64,000 nucleotides of DNA. It comes from Pelagibius sp040217155. Its GTDB lineage: Bacteria > Pseudomonadota > Alphaproteobacteria > Kiloniellales > Kiloniellaceae. A program made the translations under genes and the position numbers. The notes below the pieces were generated by a model, which saw only the letters and a list, made by a program, of their open reading frames with translations, was not told the origin of the DNA and searched no databases. This document shows positions 33,927-43,211 of the stretch, piece after piece (within the stretch, counting starts at the first letter, position 1; each line of letters begins with the position of its first letter). The stretch lies in the NCBI GenBank assembly GCA_040217155.1, contig JAVJNS010000014.1:62001-126000 (forward strand), written 5' to 3'.

Positions 33927-34883
33927 ATGGCTCTCTTCCTGCTGCAGCGCCTTGCCGCCTTGATCGTCACCCTGCTGGTCGCCAGCTTGGTGGTATTCCT
34001 GGTAATGGAGGTGCTGCCCGGAGACCCGGCCGCCCTTATGCTGGGCATCAACGCTCGCGAGGACACCCTGGCGGCGTTGCGCAACGAGATGGGGCTCGAC
34101 CGTCCAGCGGTCGAGCGCTATTTCCTTTGGCTGGGTGGGCTGCTGAGCGGTGATCTCGGGACCAGCTACACCTATGGCGTTCCGGTGTGGGAACTGGTGC
34201 GCGACCGCCTCGGCCTCAGCCTGCCGCTGGCCTTCATCGCCATCTGTCTCTCCACGGCGATTGCCATACCGCTCGGTGTCCTAGCCGCCGCCAAACGCAA
34301 CAAGCCGGCTGACGTCGGCGTTATGGGCTTTACCCAACTGGGCATCGCGGTGCCGAATTTCTGGTTCGCCCTCCTGCTGATTTTGCTTTTCGCCGTACAG
34401 TGGCGGCTGCTGCCGGCGGGCGGTTTTGCCGGCTGGGACGCAGGCTTCTGGCCGGCGCTGAAGACCCTCATGCTGCCGGCCGTCGCGCTGGCCCTGCCGC
34501 AGGCGGCGATCCTGGCGCGAGTGACGCGCTCCTCGGTGTTGGAGACGCTCGGCGAGGACTATATCCGCACCGCCCGTGCCAAGGGCCTCACCCGGCGAGC
34601 CGCGCTATGGCGCCACGCCGTGCGCAATGCCCTTATTCCCGTGGTCACCATCATGGGGTTGCAATTCTCCTTCCTGCTCGCCGGTACGATCATCATCGAG
34701 AATGTATTTTACCTGCCGGGCCTGGGGCGGCTGATCTTCCAAGCCATCGCCCAGCGTGACCTCATCGTGGTGAAGGATCTCGTCATCCTGCTCGCCGCGT
34801 CAGTAGTGGTGGTGAACTTCGTTGTCGATCTGCTCTATGCAGTGATAGATCCGCGGCTGCGCGGGGGCGGCGCCCATGAGTGA
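33927..34883 (+). CDS. Peptide-type ABC transporter permease (DppB/OppB family)
   Basis: The protein has 318 residues with six membrane segments. The opening MALFLLQRLAALIVTLLVAS, PGDPAALMLG and the EAA-type loop DYIRTARAKGLTRRAALWRH identify DppB-like permeases. It forms the channel with the DppC-like protein, whose ATG overlaps its stop by 8 nt. Confidence 0.95.
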   Translation: MALFLLQRLAALIVTLLVASLVVFLVMEVLPGDPAALMLGINAREDTLAALRNEMGLDRPAVERYFLWLGGLLSGDLGTSYTYGVPVWELVRDRLGLSLPLAFIAICLSTAIAIPLGVLAAAKRNKPADVGVMGFTQLGIAVPNFWFALLLILLFAVQWRLLPAGGFAGWDAGFWPALKTLMLPAVALALPQAAILARVTRSSVLETLGEDYIRTARAKGLTRRAALWRHAVRNALIPVVTIMGLQFSFLLAGTIIIENVFYLPGLGRLIFQAIAQRDLIVVKDLVILLAASVVVVNFVVDLLYAVIDPRLRGGGAHE

Positions 34884-35748
34884 CATCGGGTTGCGCGAAT
34901 TGGCAACTGTCTGGCGCGAATACTGGGAGCGTGGTCGCCGCTCCGCCGGCTTTGTCATCGGCCTCGTGATCACCGTCGGCCTGGTGAGCGTTGCGCTGGT
35001 CTCGCTGCTGTGGACGCCCTACGCCGTCGACGTCATGGACATCCCGGCCAAGCTGCAAGGCCCATCGTCGGCGCACTGGCTGGGTACCGACCAGTTCGGC
35101 CGCGATGTGCTCTCACGGCTCATGGCCGGTGCGGTCAATTCCATCGCCGTCTCTCTTGTGGCGGTCGGCATCGGCGCCGGGCTGGGCGTGCCGCTGGGCG
35201 CCCTGGCCGCCGCGCGGCGCGGCTTCGTCGAAGAGGTGGTCATGCGCTTCAACGACTTTACCTTTGCATTCCCGGCGCTGCTCTCCGCGGTCATGATCAC
35301 CGCCGTTCTCGGTCCCGGCGCGGTCAACTCCATCATCGCCATCGGAATCTTCAATATCCCTGTTTTTGCACGGTTGACGCGCGGCGCGTCGCTGTCGCTC
35401 TGGAAACGCGACTTCGTACTGGCCGCGCGGGTAGCCGGCAAGGGCCGCACGCGAATCACCGCCGAGCATATCCTGCCCAACATCGCTAGTCTGCTGATCG
35501 TGCAGATGACCATCCAGTTCGCGCTGGCGATCCTCGCGGAAGCGGGCTTGAGCTACCTCGGCCTCGGCACCCAGCCGCCGGACCCAAGTTGGGGGAAGAT
35601 GCTGAATGACGCGCAAACGCTGATGTATCAGGCACCTTTGCTCGCCATTTTTCCGGGCCTCGCCATCATGGCGACGGTGCTGGGTCTGAACCTGCTGGGG
35701 GACGGCCTGCGCGACCTGCTCGACCCACGCCTCCGGCGGTTGCGGTGA
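34876..35748 (+). CDS. Peptide-type ABC transporter permease (DppC/OppC family)
   Basis: The protein has 290 residues with six membrane segments. HWLGTDQFGRDVLSRLMAGA is the DppC signature, and the EAA loop is DFVLAARVAGKGRTRITAEH. Its partner is the DppB-like permease encoded upstream. The ATPase gene follows after 10 bp. Confidence 0.95.
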   Translation: MSDIGLRELATVWREYWERGRRSAGFVIGLVITVGLVSVALVSLLWTPYAVDVMDIPAKLQGPSSAHWLGTDQFGRDVLSRLMAGAVNSIAVSLVAVGIGAGLGVPLGALAAARRGFVEEVVMRFNDFTFAFPALLSAVMITAVLGPGAVNSIIAIGIFNIPVFARLTRGASLSLWKRDFVLAARVAGKGRTRITAEHILPNIASLLIVQMTIQFALAILAEAGLSYLGLGTQPPDPSWGKMLNDAQTLMYQAPLLAIFPGLAIMATVLGLNLLGDGLRDLLDPRLRRLR

Positions 35749-35758
35749 GAGGGCGGCC

Positions 35759-36745
35759 ATGACTCTGCTGTCGCTTCGTGACCTTCGCGTTACCCTTGAT
35801 ACGCCCGAAGGGCCGGCACCGATCCTCGAGGGTGTCGGCTTCGACCTCCCAACCGGGACAAGTCTTGGTATCGTCGGCGAATCCGGTTGCGGCAAATCGA
35901 TGACCGCGCTGGCCATCATGGGACTGCTGCCGGGCCCGGCACGGGCCGAAGGTGAGATCCTCTTCGAAGGCCACAACCTGCTGGCGCTGCCCGAAGCCGC
36001 GCTTTGCAAAATCCGCGGCCGGCGCATGGCCATGGTCTTCCAGGAACCGATGATGGCGCTCAATCCGGTAAAGACTATAGGGTTTCAAGTGGCAGAAGGT
36101 CTGCGCTGGCATCTCGACCTGTCACGCGGCGCGGCGGAAAGCCGGGCGGTGAAGCTGCTGGACCGCGTTGGCCTGCCGCAGCCGCGCTTCGCGCCGGACC
36201 TCTACCCGCACCAGCTTTCCGGCGGGCAGCGCCAGCGCGTGGTCATCGCCATGGCCTTGGCCTGCGATCCCGCGCTCTTGATCGCCGACGAGCCGACCAC
36301 GGCGCTCGATGTCACCAGCCAGGCGGCGATCCTCGATCTCCTCGCCGAGGTGGCGGCGGAGGCCGGCCTCGCCCTTCTGCTCATTACCCATGATCTGGCC
36401 GTGGTCTGGCAGAACACCCGGAACATGCTGGTGATGTACGCCGGGCGCGTGGTCGAGCGCGGGCCGACGCATGAGGTCTTCGCGCGCATGGCGCACCCCT
36501 ATACCCGCGGCCTCCTTGCCGCTTCGCCGGGCGCCCTCGATGCCGCCTTGCCGCCAGGCCGGCGTCTTGCCACCATCCCTGGCCAGGTCCCCGATCCCTT
36601 GCATCGCCCGGCTGGTTGCGTCTTCGCCGGACGTTGTCCGAGGGCCGCAGAGGATTGTCTGCCGGCTCCGCCGGAAGAACGCCACCTGGGTGTGGCCCAT
36701 AGCGCCGCCTGCCTGCATCCCCATCTGGAAGCGGTGCAGACATGA
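35759..36745 (+). CDS. Peptide-type ABC transporter ATPase (DppD/OppD family)
   Basis: The protein has 328 residues. Walker A is GESGCGKS (about 41-48), the signature is LSGGQRQR and Walker B is LLIADEPTTALD, followed by the H-loop ITHD. The C-terminal oligopeptide-transporter domain has the Cys cluster CVFAGRCPRAAEDC, typical of DppD and usually holding an iron-sulfur cluster. It overlaps the second ATPase gene by 4 nt. Confidence 0.96.
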   Translation: MTLLSLRDLRVTLDTPEGPAPILEGVGFDLPTGTSLGIVGESGCGKSMTALAIMGLLPGPARAEGEILFEGHNLLALPEAALCKIRGRRMAMVFQEPMMALNPVKTIGFQVAEGLRWHLDLSRGAAESRAVKLLDRVGLPQPRFAPDLYPHQLSGGQRQRVVIAMALACDPALLIADEPTTALDVTSQAAILDLLAEVAAEAGLALLLITHDLAVVWQNTRNMLVMYAGRVVERGPTHEVFARMAHPYTRGLLAASPGALDAALPPGRRLATIPGQVPDPLHRPAGCVFAGRCPRAAEDCLPAPPEERHLGVAHSAACLHPHLEAVQT

Positions 36746-37566
36746 GCGTCGCGGCAAGACTCTTGAATGTGGAGAACCTCACGCTCGACTACACCTTGCC
36801 GCGCCGCCGCCTCTTCGCGCCGCCGCCCGCGCACCGTGCGCTCGACAACGTAAGTCTTTCCCTTGCGCGCGGTGAAAGCCTTGCGGTGGTCGGCGAATCG
36901 GGCAGCGGCAAGTCGACTCTGGCGCGGACCATCCTGGCGCTTGAGCGTCCCACGGCTGGACGCGTCACGCTGCTGGGACGGGATGTCTTTGCCTTGCCGC
37001 CAGAAGAATTGCGTAGTCTGCGGCGGCACATCCAGATGGTGTTCCAGGATCCCTATGGCTCTCTCGACCCGCGCCGCAAGGTCGGTTGGATTGTCGCCGA
37101 GCCGCTGGATGCCCTCGAGCGGGGCGTCGACTCCGCCACGCGCCGGGCGCGCATCGCAGAGGCGCTGAACTCTGTCGGCCTGAAGCCTGGCGACGCCGAT
37201 CGCTTTCCGCACGAGTTTTCCGGCGGGCAGCGCCAGCGCATCGCCGTCGCCCGGGCGCTGATCACACGGCCCGCCCTAATTGTCGCCGACGAGCCGGTCT
37301 CGGCGCTTGACGTGTCGGTGCAGGCTCAGGTGCTTAATCTCTTCATGGATCTGCGCGAGAACCTGGGTCTCAGCTATCTCTTCATCAGCCACGACCTGGC
37401 GGTGGTGCGCCAGATAGCCGACAGCCTGGTGGTAATGCGGGATGGAAAGATCGTCGAGCAGGGCGGAGTCGAGGCGGTCTTCCGCTCTCCGCAGCACCTT
37501 TACACCCGCAGCCTGCTCGCCGCCGTGCCGCGTATTGGCGTCGAGCGCCGGCGGGCAGGGACCTAG
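36742..37566 (+). CDS. Peptide-type ABC transporter ATPase (DppF/OppF family)
   Basis: The protein has 274 residues. Walker A is GESGSGKST, the signature is FSGGQRQR and Walker B is LIVADEPVSALD. FQDPYGSLDPR after Walker A is typical of DppF. At 274 residues it is shorter than many DppF proteins (about 330) and lacks most of the C-terminal cysteine domain. It is the last gene of the transporter operon and is convergent with the hypothetical gene at 37570. Confidence 0.95.
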   Translation: MSVAARLLNVENLTLDYTLPRRRLFAPPPAHRALDNVSLSLARGESLAVVGESGSGKSTLARTILALERPTAGRVTLLGRDVFALPPEELRSLRRHIQMVFQDPYGSLDPRRKVGWIVAEPLDALERGVDSATRRARIAEALNSVGLKPGDADRFPHEFSGGQRQRIAVARALITRPALIVADEPVSALDVSVQAQVLNLFMDLRENLGLSYLFISHDLAVVRQIADSLVVMRDGKIVEQGGVEAVFRSPQHLYTRSLLAAVPRIGVERRRAGT

Positions 37567-37569
37567 GTC

Positions 37570-37869
37570 TTACAGCGGCGCGCTGGCCAGCAAGGTCTCC
37601 GCGATTTCCGTCCATTCATGGTCCAGGTTGTCATGGCAATGTGGCTTGCCGGCGCGGCGGTACCAGTAACCGGCGTTGCTCTCGTCACCCTCGACGCGGT
37701 GCAGATAGGCGTGCACCCAGGCGCCTTCGGCCCCGCCATCTTGTTGGGCGATGCTGTGTGCGGCGTCCCAGTTTCCCTTGCCCGCCTGCCACAAAGCTTC
37801 GAGCAACGGTGCAAGACCCGGAGGTGGAGCCGAGTCCTGCAGGCTGGCGCGGAACGTCTTCAGATCCAT
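37570..37869 (-). CDS. Conserved alphaproteobacterial hypothetical protein
   Basis: The protein has 99 residues from ATG 37869 (a TTG two codons earlier overlaps the hlyU-type stop). It is rich in Trp and His, with GNWDAAHSIAQQ, WVHAYLHRVEGDESNAGYWY and a C-terminal EWTEIAETLL. I recall similar short proteins in other alphaproteobacteria with the same helical-repeat look, but no function is known. It follows the HlyU-family gene with almost no gap. Confidence 0.75.
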   Translation of the reverse strand: MDLKTFRASLQDSAPPPGLAPLLEALWQAGKGNWDAAHSIAQQDGGAEGAWVHAYLHRVEGDESNAGYWYRRAGKPHCHDNLDHEWTEIAETLLASAPL

Positions 37870-37871
37870 CC

Positions 37872-38162
37872 TCAATCGCGGAAGATCCGCTCTCCCTGCT
37901 CATCGATGATCTGGCGACCCTTGATCACGGCGAAGTCGTTGGCGGCTTCCGCCGAGGGGTGGGTGTCTGCGCGCAAAAAGCGATGCTCCTTTACTTCGCC
38001 GTCGATTTCTTTGCGTATCACCCCAGCGGTCAGCCACTGGCCGTTCTGCGGCTGGGCGGCCGGGTGGATCCTGAAACCGTTGTAATCCACCGCTTCGCCT
38101 TCATTGGCGCCGCCGCTGGCGGTTTTGCCGCCGCTGCCGAAGAGCTTGTTGAACAGGCCCAT
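37872..38162 (-). CDS. HlyU-family protein
   Basis: The protein has 96 residues from ATG 38162, which gives the typical MGLFNKLFGSGGK opening. YNGFRIHPAAQ and GVIRKEIDGEVKEHRFLRAD match the HlyU family, named after the Vibrio haemolysin regulator. In alphaproteobacteria the role of these small proteins is unclear. The downstream gene begins within 3 bp of its stop. Confidence 0.82.
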   Translation of the reverse strand: MGLFNKLFGSGGKTASGGANEGEAVDYNGFRIHPAAQPQNGQWLTAGVIRKEIDGEVKEHRFLRADTHPSAEAANDFAVIKGRQIIDEQGERIFRD

Positions 38163-38308
38163 GATCCCGATCCTCCGTCCATCCCTCACTGTGGTCCCAG
38201 GGTAGCGCGCAGAAAGGCTTCTTCCTACCCGTTCTTGTGATCTATCTTGCCGGTGTTCGTTCTGATGGGTTGTGCCATGCCTCTATGAGAGGTGCAGGGA
38301 GGCGGTCC

Positions 38309-39649
38309 GTGAGTAGCCTTTTTCATCCCGCGATCTATGATCGCGAGGCCGCAGTCGGCAGCTATTGGGAAGCCTCGGCGCCGCCTCTTGACCGGCAAAC
38401 GCCGGCCCTCAGCGGCCTGGCCAGCTGCGAGGTCGCCATCGTCGGTGCCGGCTATACCGGCCTCACCGCCGCCTTAGCCCTGGCCGAGCAGCACGGTGCG
38501 GAAGTGGCGGTGCTCGAGGCCGGTACGCCTGGCTGGGGAGCTTCAGGGCGCAACGGTGGGTTCTGCTGTCTCGGCGGTGCGAAGCTCGGCTATGGGGCCA
38601 TGGCCAAACGCTATGGCCTGGACGAGACGCGCCGTTTCTTCGCTGTCCAGATGGAGGCCATCGACCTGGTGAAGGAAACCTGTGCCAGGCGCGGAATCGA
38701 TGCCGACATCGTCGGTGGTGGCGAGATTATCCTGGCGCACAAGGCTTCGCGTTTCGCGTCCCTGCAGAAAGAGAAGGAGGCGCTCCTTGATCTGGTTGGT
38801 CTTGATTGCAGCCTGCTCGAAAATGCGGCGCTGGTGGAACGCGGCCTGGCGGCAAACGGCTTTCACGGCGCCCTTGAGGAGCCGCTCGGCGTCGGCCTGC
38901 ATCCGATGAAGTACTTGCGTGGCCTTGCCCGCGCAGCCATCGATGCTGGTGTGCGAGTCTATGGCCGCTCACCGGTCAGTGAGATCTGCCGTGACGGCAG
39001 CTATTTTGATTTGGTGACCCCCGGGGGGCGACTGAGAGCGCGTAAGGTCATCATCGCCACCAATGGCTATAGCGAGGATGACCGCCTGCCGCAATTGGCC
39101 GGCCAGCTCATGCCGGCACTTTCCTCGATTATCGTCACGCGGCCGCTGAGTGCGTCTGAGCGCGACGCACAAGGCTGGACCAGCACCGTGACCTGCGCCG
39201 ACAGCCGCCGCCTGCTGCATTATTTCCGCTTGCTGCCAGACGGCCGCTTTCTCTGGGGTGGGCGCGGCGGCATTTCCGGGTCGCCGGCCGCGGCGGGGCG
39301 CTCGAAGGCTCGCCTTCGCCGCAGTTTCGAGCATCACTTTCCGGCCTGGCGCCATGTGGAGACAGAATTTTTCTGGCGCGGCCTTGTCTGCCTGAGCAAA
39401 CCGCTCGTCCCCTTCGTCGGCAAGCTCGAGGAGGGGCTCTTTGCCTCGCTGGCCTACCATGGCAACGGCGTCTCGTTCACCGCTTGGGCAGGCCGCGCCG
39501 TCGCAGCACAGGCCGCGGGAGTACAGGGCGCCGGCGACCTGCCGGCGGTGCTGCGCGATCGCTTGCCAACCTTTCCCTTGCCGTCTCTGCGCAAGCTCTA
39601 TCTTACCGGTGCTTACGCCGCTTATGGCACGCAGGACGCGCTGGCTTGA
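38309..39649 (+). CDS. FAD-dependent amine/amino-acid oxidoreductase (DAO family, PuuB-like)
   Basis: The protein has 446 residues from GTG 38309, which has an AGGGAGG ribosome site; an in-frame ATG at 38285 is less well placed. VAIVGAGYTGLTAALAL is the FAD-binding motif, GWGASGRNGG the second flavin contact and YHGNGVSFTAWAG the C-terminal DAO signature. Family members oxidise amines such as gamma-glutamylputrescine or sarcosine. The substrate is not shown by the neighbours. Confidence 0.88.
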   Translation: MSSLFHPAIYDREAAVGSYWEASAPPLDRQTPALSGLASCEVAIVGAGYTGLTAALALAEQHGAEVAVLEAGTPGWGASGRNGGFCCLGGAKLGYGAMAKRYGLDETRRFFAVQMEAIDLVKETCARRGIDADIVGGGEIILAHKASRFASLQKEKEALLDLVGLDCSLLENAALVERGLAANGFHGALEEPLGVGLHPMKYLRGLARAAIDAGVRVYGRSPVSEICRDGSYFDLVTPGGRLRARKVIIATNGYSEDDRLPQLAGQLMPALSSIIVTRPLSASERDAQGWTSTVTCADSRRLLHYFRLLPDGRFLWGGRGGISGSPAAAGRSKARLRRSFEHHFPAWRHVETEFFWRGLVCLSKPLVPFVGKLEEGLFASLAYHGNGVSFTAWAGRAVAAQAAGVQGAGDLPAVLRDRLPTFPLPSLRKLYLTGAYAAYGTQDALA

Positions 39650-39671
39650 CCACACGGCAGCTTGCCAGAGC

Positions 39672-40628
39672 TCATAGATAGCTCCCGGTGAGAGTGAAGA
39701 CCTCGCCGCCGAGGCCGAGTTTGAAGCGTGCCAGGCCCTGCTGGCTTTCGGTATTGAGGCCGCCGAGGTCGAGCCACTGGGTGCCGCCGGCCTTGAGCAC
39801 TTCAATCGCGCGCCAGAGCAGCAGGTTGTGCGCCTGGCCCTCGCGGCCGGCGGCACTGGTCCAGGACGCCATGTATGTCGCGCTGGCGCCATGGCGCAGC
39901 AGGATCACTCCGGCCAGTAACTTACCATCGTGGCGTGCCGTCAATGACAGGAGGGCCTCTCTATCGGTAGTTCCGACCGCGGCAATGAAATCCCCGGAAG
40001 GGCCGATGAAGCGTTTCTTGCGGCGGAAAGTATCATAGAGCAGCAAGGCGGCCTGCCGCTGCCGCTCTTTGCGGTCTTCGGAAATCTCAAGATTTTCGCG
40101 CTCGGCCTTGCGCAAGGCGGCGCGCCATTTGCCCTGCAGGCCAGCCAGCAGCGCTTCCGGACTTCGCTGCAGATCGAGCCAGACCGTCGCATAGCCAGTC
40201 ACTACCCGGCGCAGTCCTGCCGCTTCGATCATGGCGCCGGCGCGTGGGCCCTTGGGCAGTTCTGGCAGCCAGGACAGGAAATCGAAACGGCGAGGGCGAT
40301 AGCGCTCAGCGATGCCGGCGCAAAGCGTTTGCGCACGCGCATCGGCCAGTGGATCGATGAGCCAGACGGGACCGCGCAGGATGCGCGTTATTCCGACCGG
40401 GCCGCGCCGTCTGCGGTGGGCCTGCAGCATGGCTAAAGGCGCCTTACCGGCGCAGACGATATGACGCTCGACGGTCTGTTTGTAGTGTGCGGCCACGGCC
40501 TCGCCATAGGCCCAGGACTGTTCAAGGCTGGTCTTGCCGGCCAGCCGGTAGAGGTCGTCCCACTGGGCTCTGGTACAGTCGTTCCAGGAAAAGTCTTCGA
40601 CGGTAGTTTCATGGGGAGCGGCCAGCAT
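39672..40628 (-). CDS. FemAB-like acyltransferase (GNAT-fold, peptidoglycan-bridge type)
   Basis: The protein has 318 residues from ATG 40628; a TTG at 40664 would add 12 residues. W-AYGEAVAAHY near the start, the basic helix GLQGKWRAALRKAERENL and the C-terminal WLDLGGLNTESQQGLARFKLG are features of FemAB/MprF-type double GNAT domains. In Gram-negatives such proteins act in exopolysaccharide or lipid modification or are uncharacterised. It is divergent from a small membrane protein. Confidence 0.8.
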   Translation of the reverse strand: MLAAPHETTVEDFSWNDCTRAQWDDLYRLAGKTSLEQSWAYGEAVAAHYKQTVERHIVCAGKAPLAMLQAHRRRRGPVGITRILRGPVWLIDPLADARAQTLCAGIAERYRPRRFDFLSWLPELPKGPRAGAMIEAAGLRRVVTGYATVWLDLQRSPEALLAGLQGKWRAALRKAERENLEISEDRKERQRQAALLLYDTFRRKKRFIGPSGDFIAAVGTTDREALLSLTARHDGKLLAGVILLRHGASATYMASWTSAAGREGQAHNLLLWRAIEVLKAGGTQWLDLGGLNTESQQGLARFKLGLGGEVFTLTGSYL

Positions 40629-40681
40629 GGCCGGCAGTTTCCCGGTTTTCCGCTGTCGCGGCAACGTCTAGTGTTGACACT

Positions 40682-40885
40682 ATGACGCAGACGAAGGGAA
40701 GCCCTCAGGCCATCCATGGCCATGTCATTCCAAAGCGCCGCTTCACACGCTGGGCACTGTACTATCTTCTGCTTTATTTTTGCATGCCGCTGCTGGCGCT
40801 GATCGTGGTGATCGACGTCCTGCTCTATGCCATTTCTACCGGCATTTTCGGGCGCTGTTTTGCGCTGCTCTGTCTTCTCGGGTAA
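40682..40885 (+). CDS. Small membrane protein, conserved hypothetical
   Basis: The protein has 67 residues. A basic N-terminus (HVIPKRRFTRWALYY) leads into two hydrophobic segments (about 27-50 and 53-66) and ends CLLG. I recall the HGHVIPxRRFTRWALYY opening from related alphaproteobacterial small proteins. The function is unknown. It is divergent from the FemAB-like gene. Confidence 0.7.
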   Translation: MTQTKGSPQAIHGHVIPKRRFTRWALYYLLLYFCMPLLALIVVIDVLLYAISTGIFGRCFALLCLLG

Positions 40886-40891
40886 GCCTGT

Positions 40892-41107
40892 TCAGGCAGC
40901 CGTTTCCAATTGATTTCGCCCGCCGGTGGTCAAGGCAACGGAGAAGACACCCGGGCTGACTTCGGACCAGGTGATCCAGCGGTGTTGGTGGCACTCTTGA
41001 AGAGTGCGCCAGAGGATGGTGCCCTCGGCTGATTTCAGGACAGCGATCTCTCCGGACATGCGGAGAAGCTCGAGTACAAGTTGCTGTTGGGGAAGAAGTC
41101 GAGGCAC
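40892..41107 (-). CDS. Small protein of unknown function
   Basis: The 71-residue frame LPQQQLVLELLRMSGEIAVLKSAE... has a helix-turn-like start and a C-terminal TTGGRNQLE resembling the wing end of small winged-helix proteins. It converges with the small membrane protein gene. Codon usage looks like a real gene, but the support is modest. Confidence 0.5.
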   Translation of the reverse strand: MPRLLPQQQLVLELLRMSGEIAVLKSAEGTILWRTLQECHQHRWITWSEVSPGVFSVALTTGGRNQLETAA

Positions 41108-41306
41108 GGAAGAATGGATCCTGCAGCGAAGGGCGTGGCGACCGTTGATTAGGACGACGTGACGATATCAGTGCGCGCAGGGTAACCCCGGGCCGCCTTT
41201 CAAGCGAGTCGGAGAAGCAAAATTATTGACGTATTCTTCCTGCTCGGCGACCCGCTTGGGTGCCGGCAGTTGAGGCGGCGAGGTAATGAACCTCAGACCG
41301 GCCGAT

Positions 41307-41678
41307 TCAGTGCGTCACACCGTCGGCAAGGACACGGCAGAGCTGACTCACCGCTTCCTGGTGTCGGTCATTGCTGATGCGCGTGAAGTTGCGCGCCAGG
41401 TCGAGGCACATACGCTGGCGCTCGTTCAGGCGGCTGTTTTCACTGTTCAGCCCTTCATAGAAGAAGCCGATATCGACACCCAGGACCTTGGAGATCTCAA
41501 ACAGCCGGCCCGCCGACACGCGATTGATACCACGTTCGTACTTGTGAGCCTGCTGATAGGTCACGCCGATCATCTCTGCGAGCTGCTGCTGGGTCAGACC
41601 CAGCATGGTACGCCGCTCGCGAATGCGTTGGCCGACATACTTTTCGACGCTTTGTATGTTTGCAGACACTGTTTCCAC
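41307..41678 (-). CDS. XRE-family transcriptional regulator
   Basis: The protein has 123 residues. VGQRIRERRTMLGLTQQQLA and VTYQQAHKYERGINRVSAGRL (about 15-60) form the helix-turn-helix domain typical of alphaproteobacterial XRE proteins. GVDIGFFYEGL links to a short helical C-terminal region (LDLARNFTRISN). It faces an unusually AT-rich upstream region with several palindromes that may be its binding sites. Confidence 0.93.
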   Translation of the reverse strand: METVSANIQSVEKYVGQRIRERRTMLGLTQQQLAEMIGVTYQQAHKYERGINRVSAGRLFEISKVLGVDIGFFYEGLNSENSRLNERQRMCLDLARNFTRISNDRHQEAVSQLCRVLADGVTH

Positions 41679-42276
41679 TCTATCCCACCATTGCGTTTTC
41701 GCTCAGTTGCTCAACCGTAGCGTAGACTAATCATTTCGATAGGTTTGATAATCACTTCATTGAGTAAATTAGGCAAGAGGTATTTCGCCAGTGTGGCAAA
41801 TTCGCTTGGCCGCTGACAGGTGCCCAAACCAATGTTTCAATTGCCGAATCCAAGCCACCTTCAATTGATATATGATCTATAGAACAACATGTTAAGCCCT
41901 CAACCGGCGATCATAACCGATTGCTGGGCGGCACCATATGGGTCAATGAAATTCATCAATTAATAGAGTGAAACGATATTGTTTCAACCATGAATCAACG
42001 AAAGTGACCCAGACTGCGGTCGTGCCGCCTCGCGGTCAGAGACCTTCTATGAGAATCGGGCTGCCGTCGGATCTTGCCGCTATGCGTTAGTAAATTGGGT
42101 TAAAACTCCCTGGTTTCCAGGGTCAAATAAGTGACGTGCCTACATCCGGCGGCCTCTTATTTGACTCTTGGCGACAACCCAGGTCGCCTGCACGCGGGAC
42201 AGTACTCTGAAGCCCCGGCCCACTGCTGCGGCAGTCAAAGAAGACCGTGGTCGGTGAACTTATCGGGGAGACCGGA
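41679..42276. other. ~600-bp AT-rich non-coding region upstream of the XRE and nitrilase genes
   Basis: No gene is seen. The base composition is far more AT-rich than the rest of the window. Short palindromes include ATGAA-A-TTCAT (41946-41956) and TGAAAC-6-GTTTCA (41969-41986), plausible regulator sites. It must carry the XRE promoter and probably the nitrilase promoter. Confidence 0.6.
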
Positions 42277-43167
42277 ATGGAACAGGTTGGGCAGACGGGG
42301 CGCAGATTGAAGATTGCCGTGGCGCAGATCGAGGCAGCTTTTGGCGATGTCGAGGCGAACCTGCAAAAACACCTCCAGGTCATTGACGCAGCGCGCGCCG
42401 CCGGAGCGGAAGTGCTGTTGTTCCCCGAATTGTCGCTGACCGGCTACTGTGTCGGCGCGCAGACTTTGGAGTTGGCAATTCCACGTGACCATGAGTTCAT
42501 CCAGCGCCTCTGCGAGGCCAGTGGCGATATGTGGACCGTCGTCGGCTTTATCGAGGAAGGGGTGGCTGCGCAGATCCATAACTCACTGGCAGTGCTGCGC
42601 AACGGCGCCGTCGTCTTTTTGCACCGCAAGCTCAACCTCGCCACCTTTGGAAAGCTGGAAGAGGGCAAGCATTTTGCTGAGGGCCGATTCCTCGAGACAT
42701 TCAACCTCAACTCACGTTGGCGTGCCGGCACGTTGATCTGTGCCGACAGCTGGAATCCTGCTTTGGTGCACTTGGCGGCAGTGCAGGGTGCGACGCTGCT
42801 GCTGCTGCCGGTGGCTTCCGCCCTCGACGTGGTCGGTGGCGGATTTTCCAACCCTGTGGGTTGGCAGCGCGCCCTGGAATTCTATGCCATGGTCTATGGT
42901 GTGCCCTGCGCCATGGCAAACTTCGCCGGCGCGCAGAATGGCGCGGATTTCTGGGGCGGCAGCCGTATCCTCGATCCCTTCGGCAACAGCCTCGCGCAGG
43001 CTGGTGACGGCGAAGACTTGATCTTCGCCGGACTCGACTTCCAGGCGGTGCTGGAAGCGCGCTATCATCTGCCGACGCTGCGCGACTCCAACCTCGATCT
43101 GATTTACCGCGAGATCGGACGACTCACTTGGCAGGTCGGTGTGCCGCCGGAAAGCCGGCGCGTCTAG
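42277..43167 (+). CDS. Carbon-nitrogen hydrolase (nitrilase superfamily)
   Basis: The protein has 296 residues from ATG 42277, which has a GGGGAG site; a GTG 30 nt upstream is possible. The Glu-Lys-Cys triad is visible: Glu in LLFPELSLTGY, Lys in LHRKLNLAT and Cys in TLICADSWNP. It is of the amidase/NAD-synthetase-like group and cleaves a C-N bond in an unknown amide. The C-terminus RDSNLDLIYREIGRL resembles agmatine- or carbamoyl-type members. The methyltransferase starts 45 bp later. Confidence 0.88.
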   Translation: MEQVGQTGRRLKIAVAQIEAAFGDVEANLQKHLQVIDAARAAGAEVLLFPELSLTGYCVGAQTLELAIPRDHEFIQRLCEASGDMWTVVGFIEEGVAAQIHNSLAVLRNGAVVFLHRKLNLATFGKLEEGKHFAEGRFLETFNLNSRWRAGTLICADSWNPALVHLAAVQGATLLLLPVASALDVVGGGFSNPVGWQRALEFYAMVYGVPCAMANFAGAQNGADFWGGSRILDPFGNSLAQAGDGEDLIFAGLDFQAVLEARYHLPTLRDSNLDLIYREIGRLTWQVGVPPESRRV

Positions 43168-43211
43168 CGCCTTCCGACGGTGGCGACCGCAATGCTAGAT
43201 TCAAGCTGACA

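Noticed and set aside
33671..34153. 160-residue frame between the binding protein and first permease
   Set aside because: Most of it overlaps the permease in another frame, and no family is recognisable.
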